The notes under the pieces are model-generated. The model worked only from the letters and a program-made list of their open reading frames with translations, made no database searches and had not been told where the DNA came from. The position numbers were made by a program, and so were the translations under genes. This document shows, in pieces, positions 50,401 through 59,493 of a DNA stretch of 64,000 nucleotides (its first letter is position 1; each line of letters opens with the position of its first letter). This DNA comes from Steinernema hermaphroditum (taxonomy: Eukaryota > Nematoda > Chromadorea > Rhabditida > Steinernematidae): contig CM059624.1 of assembly GCA_030435675.1 (NCBI GenBank), forward strand, positions 7,464,769 to 7,528,768. Direction: 5' to 3'.

Positions 50401-53400
50401 CTCTAAAGTCGAAGGCCCTCCGCGAAGCTTACGAGGCACATCAGCTGAACAGGAAGTTGGAAGATCTGGACAAGTGGCTGGACCGTGTGGAGCAGGACCT
50501 CTCGACGGACGACCACGGAAAGGACCTTATCTCGGTGGAGAATCTGCTCAAGAAACACGACGCCCTCGAGGGCGAGATCGCCGCCCGCAGCGATGTCATC
50601 GACGAAACTGTCAACAAGGTCGTTTTGCTGAAAGAACAAGTGAGTCGCCGGATACGGTAGCCCGTCATGAGAGTCCCTTCAGAACTACTCGAACGTTGGC
50701 ATGCTGGCGACGACGGCGGAGGAGCTGAAGACGCGTTACGAGGGGCTGAAGGAGCCGTGCGAGATTCGGAGAGAGAATCTGGAGGAAGCACGACGCCTCT
50801 TCGAGTGGCAGTCCGAGGCGAACGAGCAGATGGGCTGGCTGAATGAGAAGATGCCACAGATCGAGAGCACCGACTACGGTAGCACCCTGCTGCAGGCGCA
50901 GTCGCTCCACAAGCGGCACCAGATCCTCGAGCAGGAGATCCACTCGCACGAGTCGGTGATCGCCCACGTGCGGGAGAACGGTCTCGAGATGGTCACCTCG
51001 GGACATTTCGCCGGCGCCGAGATTCAGAAGAAGATCAACGCGATGGGCGAGCAGCTGCTGGAGATCTCGCAGATGTGCCGCGACCGCGCCACCAAGATCC
51101 AGGAGAGCATCCAAGCGCACGCTTTCTTCAATGACGTCACCGAAGCGCACCAGTGGGTGCGCGAACGGCTGCCTCTGGCGACCAACCAGGACACCGGCAA
51201 GGACCAGGCGGCGGCGGAGTCGCACCTCCGGAGGCTGACGGCCCTGGAGAAGGAGGTGGTGAAGTTCTCGGAGGAGGTAAAGACCCTCCGGACGAAGAGC
51301 GACGAGATGGTGGCGGAGAGCAACTTCCACGCCACGGTCATCCTCTCGCGCCAGAGCCAACTCGAGGAGCAGTTCGAACAGCTCCAGAAGGAGTGCGCCC
51401 GGCGACGCGCGCACCTCCGCGACGCCGTCAAGTACCACGGCTTTGTGCGACAGGCGGACGACCTCGGTGCCTGGCTCCGTGAGAAGAACCGCGTGGCCGC
51501 CGAAGACGACAACGGCCGGGACCTCGAGGACTGCCAGCGCATCGCCGATGAGTTCGACCAGGTACTCCGCGAGCTCTCCGCGGCCGGAGAGCGCGTGGCG
51601 AGCGTACAACGGCAGAGTGAGGAGCTGCTCCGAAGCGGGCACTCCCTCTCGGCGTCGATACGCGCAAAGGCGACCGACCTGCACGACCTGTGGAAGGAAG
51701 TCAACGACGCGGCCAACGAGCGCCAGCAGGCCCTAGTGGGCGCGAAGATGGTGCACAAGTTCGACCAGGACGCCGACGAGATGCTCCACTGGTTGGGCGA
51801 GAAGGAGGCCCTCCAGGTGGCCATGGACTCCGAGGACTTCTCCTCGACAGACCTCGCCGACGTGCAACGCCTCATCCAGAAGCACGAGGAGTTCGCCCAC
51901 GGGCTTGTCGCCGTGGAGCGCCAGGTGGCGGATCTCTGTCGCGAGGCCGAGAAGCTCGAGCAGATCTACCCGGCCACCCAGGCGCACCTCGACGTCCGAC
52001 GCCAGGACATGGAGATGCAGCTCAACGACGTTCTCTCCGCCTCGGAGCTCCACCGGAAGCGCCTCGAGCAGACACAGTTACTGCAAGCCTACTTCGCCGA
52101 GCACCGGGCCCTTATCGCCTGGATCCGGCACATGCAGACGGTGATCACGAGTGAGGTGCTGCCGCGGGACGTCTCCGGCTGCGAGGCGCTGGACGCGCGC
52201 CACGCCGAGTACAAGACGGAGATCAACGCTCGCGTGGCGCAGAAGAACGACTTCGCGCAGAAGGGCCACGAGATGATCCGGGGCGGCAACATGCTCTCCT
52301 CGGAGATTCAGACGAAGATCGCCTCGCTGGACGCCGCCTTCAAGGCCCTCAACGACGTGTGGGAGATGCGTCGCCGCATCTACGAGGAGAACGCGAACGC
52401 GCAGCTCTGGAAGCAGGAGGCGGCGCTCCTGGAGCGCTGGCTCACTGACCGCGAAAACATGCTGATGGAGGACTGGAAGACCATCGACTGCGTCGACACC
52501 GCCGAGGACCACCTCCGCAACTTCGACGACTTCCTCGTGACCCTTGAGGCGCAGAACGACAAGTTCGAGGCCCTGAAACGCCTCACACTCATCGAGAAGT
52601 CGTTCGCTGAGATCCGGGAGCGCGAGTCGCAGATCCTGAGCCTCTCGATCAGCCAGCCGGAGAGTCGCCGCGAGACGCAGACCATCAAGACCCTCGAGAA
52701 GAAGAAGCTGCTTCAGGAGAAGCGCCAGGACCGTGAGCGCCGCAAGACGCAAGAGATCTCCCTCCTGAAGCCGTCGCCCTCCCTCGGCGATGCCGACCTC
52801 ATCCAGCGCGACTATATGTCCCTCCCACGCCCCCGCACCACCTCCGGAGGCTCTGATTCTGCCTCTAAGGTTACGGTAACAGCCACCCCGGCCACCGTAG
52901 TGCCCGGTCCTTCGACGGAACGGCGCCTCTCCGGCGGTTGCGACGTCAGCACGCTCCACTACGTGCCAGACCTGCCGGCTTCTACCGCAGCCACCCCGAC
53001 GCCCACCTTCACCACGAGACGCTCGCACTCCCTGAACAAGCCCCGCTCGACGGTGCAGGACCACTCCTCCATCGACATGTTCGGCTTCGTCGAGCGGAAG
53101 CAGGTGCTCCAGAGTGGTGGCAAGAAGGCGACGATCCGCGCCTGGAAGAAGAACTATACGATCCTCTGCGGCCAGCTCCTCTGCTTCTTCAAGGACGAGG
53201 CCGCCTTCCTCAGCAACGCCGCCTCCTCGCCCCCCATCTACATCCTCGGCGCCCGCTGCGAGCAGGCCATCGACTACAGCCGCCGCAAGAACGTCTTCAG
53301 GTAGGTCCTTAGACCCTGGCCAGGCCTCATCTCCCCTTGCAGGCTTCTGCCCCCCGACGGAGCCGAGTACCTCTTCGAGTGCTCCACGGAGACCGAGATG

Positions 53401-53637
53401 GTCGAGTGGATCAACAAGATCCAGTTCCACGCGAACCTCTCGCCCGCCAACCAGCTTCAGAGCTTCCGCTCCCCGGTGAGTGCCCGACCTCCTCCGTCTC
53501 CTGAACGTCCCTTTCAGCCGGAAGATGGAGCGCCGACGCACACGCCCCCTCCGAAGCCCGAGGTGACGCCGCGCCGCTTCACCGCCGACTCCCCGAAGAC
53601 CTTCGGCTTCATCGGAAGCCTCAAACGCAAATCATAG
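41411..53637 (+). CDS. sma-1: Beta-heavy spectrin SMA-1
   Basis: Beta-H spectrin pairs with alpha-spectrin in the apical membrane skeleton of epithelia and is needed for embryo elongation in C. elegans. A short Pro-rich N-terminus precedes two calponin-homology domains that bind actin (about 41640-42500; [49 protein letters not shown]). A long series of about 30 spectrin repeats follows (42760-52700), interrupted near 44190-44360 by an SH3 domain ([37 protein letters not shown]). A Ser/Pro linker and a PH domain (about 53085-53460; [19 protein letters not shown]) close the chain, which ends in [11 protein letters not shown]. The internal SH3 and about 3,900-residue length separate it from the conventional beta-spectrin UNC-70. 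Thirteen or so exons, one of 3.8 kb; codons are strongly GC-ending. Confidence 0.95.
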
Positions 53638-53812
53638 GCCCTTCTCAGCTGCTCTTCACTTGTCTATATAGTACTTCTGGTGAATTCGTCGTTCTGTATC
53701 ATAACCTATCTGCTCATATCTCCTGTTCGTGAATGGTGGAAGCGCCAGTTGTTGTTCAGTTTTGCCGAAACGAGAGTATTTATAACGAAATCATTGTCAC
53801 TCTTTAATTAAT

Positions 53813-53818
53813 AATAAA
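53813..53818 (+). terminator. AATAAA polyadenylation signal
   Basis: AATAAA in an AT-rich stretch, 176 bp after the sma-1 stop codon. Confidence 0.6.
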
Positions 53819-54070
53819 ATTCTCAAATAACTACTGAGTTCTTATCTGTGGGCGACAAATTGGGAGAGCAGAAGATGCAGCCCAGATGAATGGGTTTGGC
53901 CGATGTGGAGAGCTTTGATTAAACACCCATCTGTCAGGAGAGCATTTGTTAGTCACTCATTGCGGTATTAGACCTCTTGACCATCTTGACAAACTTCTTC
54001 AGGTATGGCACAATCGGCATTTTTTATGAATAGCATGAATGCAGAGAAGACATAAAGATATCTGGACAAG

Positions 54071-54199
54071 ATGGACATCAAGAAGGCGCCCCTCGTCGAG
54101 ACAGGAGCTTCAGACCTTCCGGGACTCGGTCTCCTCGACTTTCCACACGAGTGGATCACCAAGATCCACAGGAACAATGGAAATTCGAGAGAAAAATGA
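54071..54199 (+). pseudogene. Possible F-box-like relic
   Basis: From ATG 54071 the frame reads 42 residues with gene-like GC-ending codons, including LLDFPHEWITKIHRNN, which faintly resembles the core of nematode F-box domains (L-D-x-P-x-E-x-x-x-K-I). No splice partners are evident and it stops quickly, so a decayed fragment is the best reading; it could equally be chance. Confidence 0.2.
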
Positions 54200-54364
54200 G
54201 TTAGAAAAGGGTCATCGTCCCTTTAGATGACTGTCAAAATCTAAAAAGTGACTTTTAGCGTTAATGTCACGCAATAAAAGGCCCTTTGTTCGTTCGAAAT
54301 TCAGCGTTGCGAACCAGTGTGTACTTCCATTTATCCCCTAAGGCAATTACAGAGAAAAGAAAAG

Positions 54365-56492
54365 TTAGATCTTCGAGCGGTTCTTCATCTCAGCCTCCGC
54401 TAGATCGACGGCGTGGAGGGCGCAGCCGTAGAACATCGTGATACCCGAACCGCCCTGACCGTAGTTGTGGACAATAGGAATCTGAAAGACATGTGTGAGT
54501 GGAGTGATATTGGCGGTGTAATTCGATTGAGAGTCTTGCCTAATAGCACACTTCAACACGTAAATTGCAAGTGAGCGTGTGGTCCACTGCCAACGCTTTG
54601 GGTTATGAAACGGTCGACGCGGGTTCGATGCCGCGTCGAAGACGTGATGAAGAGTTGACTAGAGGGATGATTTCCTGTGATTTCACAACAGTCTCCCCTT
54701 ACCTACATTATCAGAACGTTACTCTTTTTACCTTTTTTCCATCCTTGGTTTTGTAATGCTCGACTTCGACTCGGACGTTTTTGCGGTAAGGGCGGAGTCC
54801 CACTCTGTGCTTCACGATTTCGGCGTCCTAAAGACCGATCTAGTCAGAGCTGCATGGCTTATTCATAGTACCTTCAGCACCGGGATGTACTTCTGGTTCT
54901 CGTTCAGAATCCGCTCGGCGACCTCTGGCCGCACGGTCAGGTCGTAGTCGTCCTCGTCGTGGGTCCCTCCCAGAACGGCGGTGTGGCTGCTAGAGCAGCC
55001 GGTTACTTATTTGGTCCGCCGACCGGTCGCCGGCGACTTTCGTCTAATCCCATCGGCTCCCCCGAGGGCGCGACCGGCTTCTCCCTCCTTCTCCAACCGG
55101 TTCCGCGATTGCGCAATGCGCGGCGCTCACGCAATACCGCCACTTTCACTGACGCTTTTCGGTTCGTTTCCGGAAAGCGTTTCTTTTTCACTTCCTCTTT
55201 TTGGTCCATTTTTGCATTGGCACTGTACTGCACTTTTATGTGAAGTGTTTAGGACTGTAATCTCATTTGTGGGATCACAGCATAATCCCTGGAACAGGTT
55301 CTGACTCTTTTTAAACGGATCAGCGTGTCCTCCTCTAGGATCGCTTGATGGTTATGAATTGCTTTGCAACGAACAGGACTTTTCTGACTTCTTTTGATGT
55401 ACCACCTTAATATAGCGCTGGGATTCTGTTAGCCTTAGAACAAAGCTGTTCGATCGATCGTGGATTCTCGCCTTTCAAACGAGAATTTGTGTTTCAGAAG
55501 AATGGAGCTGCTGATGCACATCATCGAGGAGACGCGCTATTACGCGTGCCTCGTTCCCGCGATTCTGATCTTCATCGCGCGCGCCTACGTCCTCGACAAC
55601 GAAGCGGGCCTCTCGACGAACTCGACGACTCCCATCGCGTGACTCCCAGCCGCCTCCCCTGGCCATTCTCAGAACCCGCTCAACCCCCTGTACATAGCTA
55701 GAGACTTACTTAGGAAGACAATAAACGTCGTCTCCGATGACGTAGAAGTGTTTGAGGGCGGGGCATCGCACTCGGATGACCTGGCCGCGGATGGCTTTCA
55801 CCTCCTTGTCGCCGAAGAGCTCGCGGGAGCCGAGGCCGGCGCAGTTGACGATGAGGTCGAACCTGCCGGCGATCTCGTCGACGGACTTCAGACGGTGCTG
55901 GAAGAGTTTGCCGCCCGCCTCTTGAAACTCCTTGTGGATCTTCTTCAAGTAGATAGTGGGCTCCAAGAAGTAGGTCGTGCGGAAGTTACCGTATCTGGAA
56001 GGGGCAGGTCTCGGGAAGGGGATGCAGACCTACTTGAACTCCCCGAAGCCGAGGTCGTCGATCTCCTTACGCGTCAGATTCCGGAAGCAACGGTAGGTGG
56101 AGATGGCGGCGACGGTCTTCGGCTCGTCGTAGAACTCGTAGCCTGAGCACAAGAACGCGCCGGAGCCGGGTTCGCGCTCCATCTTTGCCATGTGCTCGAA
56201 GGTCTGCTCGCCCCACTTCCTGAAAGACGTCTTCTAGGGGCCTCTGAGCCGACACCCACTGGAGAAGCTCGGGTCTCTCGTCGTTGATGAGGTAGGGCAT
56301 CCAGAGGCCGGCGGCCACATCGCTCGTCGTATCTGGCGACGTCTTTTCCGTCACGATGGTCACCTGAATTCGCGGAATCCACAGAGAAGCTCGCCCACTT
56401 ACATTCACTTGGCTACCGAACCTGCGCTGGAGCTCCCGGGCGGTCCCGAGGCCATTGATGCCTGCGCCGATGACACACACGTTCCACACCAT
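54365..56492 (-). CDS. D-amino-acid / D-aspartate oxidase
   Basis: FAD-dependent oxidase that converts D-amino acids to keto acids, ammonia and H2O2, normally in peroxisomes. The N-terminus is the dinucleotide-binding fold ([18 protein letters not shown], then [21 protein letters not shown]). The middle has [18 protein letters not shown] and IRGQVIRV, and the C-terminal exons have [20 protein letters not shown] and [20 protein letters not shown] (the GGxG FAD-binding motif). The protein ends NRSKI, close to a peroxisomal SKL-type signal. Exons start at 56492 and end at 54365; one intron (about 55000-55700) contains a small gene on the other strand, and another (about 54490-54865) contains a hairpin. 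C. elegans has one D-amino-acid and three D-aspartate oxidases; I cannot tell which this matches. Confidence 0.9.
54614..54639 (+). repeat. Perfect 9-bp hairpin with B-box-like loop
   Basis: TCGACGCGG and CCGCGTCGA pair perfectly around the loop GTTCGATG. With neighbours it reads GGTTCGATGCC, one base from the pol III B-box GGTTCGANTCC. A matching acceptor stem is not found, so it is not called a tRNA. Confidence 0.5.
55502..55642 (+). CDS. Small single-pass membrane protein, nested gene
   Basis: ATG 55502 to TGA 55642 encodes 46 residues: a short helical start ([15 protein letters not shown]), one hydrophobic segment ([14 protein letters not shown]) and a polar tail ([17 protein letters not shown]). 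A TTTCAG lies 4 bp before the ATG, ideal for trans-splicing or for a preceding 5' UTR intron. Codons are GC-ending like neighbouring genes. It sits on the opposite strand inside an intron of the D-amino-acid oxidase gene. I do not recognise the family; it resembles small integral membrane proteins in layout only. Its 3' end would run toward the oxidase exon at about 55706. Confidence 0.5.
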   Translation: MELLMHIIEETRYYACLVPAILIFIARAYVLDNEAGLSTNSTTPIA

Positions 56493-57706
56493 CGCTCCGC
56501 TCTCCTCTAATTGCTGTTATCAGCCACTGCCGTTTTACGCACTTCTATAGTGATCAAATCGACCATCGACCGCCTTTTATTTACAGGAGGTTGGAACACT
56601 GATTTGTGATCTATGCACGCCTATCGGCAGAATGGGGGATTTAGGGTTCCCGTGGGCCTGATTTGCCACCGCTAGCCCCTTTATCGCCCAGGAAGAACCC
56701 TCTTCCCAATCCTTTTGCATGCAATCTGCAACCCGGTAGTTCTGCAGAATCCATATGGGCTGACCTTGATAGCCAACGATCGCTTCGATATCGCCGTGGA
56801 AGGCAATTAAAGCGGCAAAGGTCCCGTGACCAGCTGCTTTCGCTTCTACACGTCCGACGGCTTCCTTCTTGCCAGGAGGCAGAGTCGCACAGTGTGAGGA
56901 TACCCCATGGGTCAGGAAGGCACCAGAAGAAGAGAGGTGTTGGAAGCTTTCAAACGTGTGCAGATCTTTTATAGTCACCGCAGTTTACTTCTTTTCGTGA
57001 GTTCTAGTCGTGGAGAATCGAAGAATGTTTTTACACCTCTTGTGGCCTTGGGCAGGTTATTTGTTTATCTTTTCGAATATGTGTCACTGATTGATGATCC
57101 AACCGCTACAGTATACTAAAAAACTTCTATTATAAACCTTAGAATGAGTGTTATGGGTGCAGAGACCACCGGAAAGCGTGGAAAAATTTAAATGTTAAAT
57201 TGAGGATTTTCAATCTCAACTGAACTGAGGGTTGACTTTGACTTTCAGCTGTGAGCGATCCAAGCGAGGGTCGTTCTTGGGAAGTTCTGAGTGTGAACGA
57301 AATACGGTTTCCCTTCGGATTTGCAGCAAGAGACTCAGAGGATGAGGGTTACTGTGGGAGGCCTCTGTTGGAGTGACCTCCACCTAGTTGGGCACATCGA
57401 TCTTCTTCGATGGAAGACTCTTCCGTCTTCTTCTTCTGAGATATAGTGCATTCTTTTTGACCGTCCTGAGATGATGAAGGATAGAGCATCACAGCTTCCT
57501 CGTGTAGTTTCAAACACTACGGAAGAACTTCCAACACAGATGGAAACGCGCCTTTTTCAACACAAGCCGCCATTTCGTCATGCATCTATCATCGTGTGTG
57601 GTCGACGAGACGCGGCATCGCTCCGTCGCCGTGTCTCCTCACTCCGCGCATCGCTCGATCACTTTCGGAGCGAAAAGCCGACGCGAATCCAGATTTCAGC
57701 CGAACG
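56493..57706. other. Intergenic region with one unexplained open frame
   Basis: 1.2 kb between the oxidase start (-) and the SET-like gene (+). Apart from the minus-strand frame at 56577-56978, nothing protein-like is seen. A TTTCAG at about 57694-57699, just before the start at 57707, marks a trans-splice or 5' UTR splice site. Confidence 0.45.
56577..56978 (-). CDS. Unidentified open frame, possible terminal exon
   Basis: An open frame of 133 codons with balanced protein-like composition (EAKAAGHGTFAALIAF, GYQGQPIWILQNYRVADC, WAIKGLAVANQAHGNPKSP). It starts with GTG; the first ATG is late, so if real it would be a 3' exon or a gene fragment. Its stop codon TAA is embedded in AATAAA, as at two other gene ends in this window. 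No good TTTCAG acceptor is visible at its upstream edge. No family recognised. Confidence 0.3.
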   Translation of the reverse strand: MTIKDLHTFESFQHLSSSGAFLTHGVSSHCATLPPGKKEAVGRVEAKAAGHGTFAALIAFHGDIEAIVGYQGQPIWILQNYRVADCMQKDWEEGSSWAIKGLAVANQAHGNPKSPILPIGVHRSQISVPTSCK

Positions 57707-58698
57707 ATGGACGACCCCGGGCCACCAACCATTTCTTCGTCGACGGCGCCCGAGCCCGGGAAGGGCGAGAAGAAGAAGAAGGGGGCGAAGAAGCGGAAGC
57801 AGTACCACAGCGTGACAGCGCTTCTGGCGCAGAACCAGAAGGTCGCCTCCGAGCTGCAGCAGGCGCAGAATGTCATCGACGAGGGGCGCATGCAGTTTCG
57901 CGAGGAGGTCGCCGACGTGCACCGCAAGTACCAGAAGGACCTCCGGACGCTCTTCGACCGCCGGAACGACCTTCTCGAGGAGATCCCCAACTTCTGGAGG
58001 ACTGCGGTAACCGCTGACTCTTCTCGGCCCATACTCACTCCCTTCTAGGTCCGCAACCACCCCATCGTCGGGAGCATCCTCACCGAGGCCGACAAAGACT
58101 GGCTCCGCTACGTCCGCCGAGTCGAAGTAAGGCCACAACTCCGATCCTCTATTCTCTTCTCTGCAGGTCGACTCGCGCGAGGACAACGTCTTCAACTTCA
58201 AGATCCGATTCCACGTTAACGACAATCCGTATCTCGAGAACAAGATGATCATGAAGGACTTCCATCTGACCGCCTCGGCGCCCTTCTGCCGCATCACGAA
58301 CCTTAAGTTCAAGAAGAACATGCTCGAGAAGTACAAGTTCCTCGATAAGGTTCGTTCTCCACCACCTTCCAAAGTCAAAGCACAGTTTCAGAAGAGGTCC
58401 TCGCGGAGCTTCCTCGGCTACAAGTCCTTCTTCGCGTGGCTCACCGACAATCGTACCCCGCGGCGCGACGACATCGCCCACGTAGGTCTCCCATCCTCCT
58501 TTCCTCCCCATCGGCCCCTTTCAGTACATTCGTTACGACCTCCAGCTGAATCCCGTTTTCTACTACAAAAATCGTCCCAAGCGCCTCGAAGGCTGCAAGA
58601 AGAAGAAGTGCAGCCACGAGAACGACTTCCCGGCGCTGGTCAAGAAGGAGGAGAAGAAGACGAAGAAGAAGAAGCGCGGCGGTCGGCGCATCTACTGA
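57707..58698 (+). CDS. spr-2: SET/NAP-family histone chaperone
   Basis: NAP/SET proteins bind histones and help assemble or remodel nucleosomes; C. elegans SPR-2 is the SET homologue that acts in presenilin gene regulation. Exons start at 57707 and run to 58698 with introns of about 40-50 nt. After a Lys-rich N-terminus (EKKKKGAKKRKQYHS) comes the long dimerisation helix (SELQQAQNVIDEGRMQFREE and the following QKDLRTLFDRRNDLL), then NFWRTAVRNHPIVGSIL, LTEADKDWLRYVRRVEV, FKIRFHVNDNPYLENK and SFFAWLTDNRTPRRDDIAHY. The usual acidic C-terminal tail is missing: instead the end is Lys/Arg-rich (KKEEKKTKKKKRGGRRIY). The TTTCAG seven bases before the ATG supports the start. The symbol is given as the nearest homologue; another NAP/SET paralogue is possible. 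Confidence 0.82.
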
Positions 58699-58747
58699 AT
58701 TCTGGAAGTGACTCTGTTTGATGGTGACTCTGATCTCTGAGAAATAT

Positions 58748-59009
58748 TTATTTGGAGTTTGAACGTCGTCTATGTACAAAACGAGGAGGCGCTTCTTGTC
58801 CCGAGGAGGGGGTCAAAGTTCGGAAGGTGGAGGATAATTCTCTGAAAAGGGAGCTGAATACAGGCCTGACCAGATGGTGCCCAACCTCGCAGTATTCGCA
58901 CCCTCTTCCGGTCGATTTTGACGAAGTAGACGACCGTAGCGACGACGGAGGCGATCACCAGAAGACAGGCGAAGACGAAGAAGACGATGAGCCAAGCACT
59001 CCACGCCAT
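58748..59009 (-). CDS. Small single-pass membrane protein
   Basis: ATG 59009, directly after TTTTCAG, opens MAWSAWLIVFFVFACLLVIA and one strong membrane helix ending VVYFVKIDRKR, where positive charges suggest a cytoplasmic C-terminus. Removing one short intron (about 70 nt, ending TTTTCAG) gives a Ser/Thr/Arg tail, ELSSTFRTLTPSSGQEAPP and RRRSNSK, stopping at 58748; without splicing the frame ends at 58770. I favour the spliced form because its TAA lies within AATAAA. About 65-80 residues. Unknown function. It is convergent with the SET-like gene, whose stop is only 49 bp away, so the two 3' UTRs must overlap. Confidence 0.5.
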
Positions 59010-59493
59010 CTGAAAACACTCGCGTATCCAAATTAGAGTCACCGCGTATCGGTGCTAATCCAATTGACGTCCGCGCGTCAAATGCAGCCAACTTCGTGCA
59101 TCCCTAGCCACCCGACGCCCCGAATGGCCTTCCGACCAGCCGCAGATAATCAACCTGCGCGCCGCCTCTCCGCCGTTTGCTTTGAGTCAGCGGCGCGGAA
59201 CTGTAAACAGAGCGGACCGGAATCGGTTTCCATGAGTCCGGCGATCGATGGGCCGCGGAGAGATAAGCAGCGGTGTCTCCAGCGCGCCGCGTACTATACA
59301 AGAAGGGGTGCTTCTTCGCTCGGGCAAAACAAGTTTCGTCTTCCAGTGGTCATTCGTACTGCGCAACACTCGTTTTCTGCAGCTGCACAAAGCGCGTGCA
59401 AATTAGATTCGTCCACAGGGACTCTCATCTTCTCTTTATTTTTCCTAAAACTTTTTAGCTTTGTACACATAAACAGCTCTGAAAGACTTCTTT
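59010..59493. other. Intergenic region
   Basis: 484 bp between the small membrane protein start and the BTBD7-like stop, both minus strand. No coding pattern; would hold the BTBD7-like 3' UTR and the upstream sequence of the small gene. Confidence 0.45.

Larger units (their letters stand above)
53638..54364. other. Intergenic region after sma-1
   Basis: Contains the sma-1 3' UTR (AATAAA at 53813) and a 43-codon open frame at 54071-54199 that may be a relic. Otherwise AT-rich and featureless. Confidence 0.5.

Noticed and set aside
42728..53541. Very long antisense frames over sma-1 (one of 651 codons)
   Set aside because: Strong GC-ending codon bias in the spectrin repeats leaves the reverse frame open. 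The sequences are Leu/Val/Arg/Glu-rich shadows without domains.
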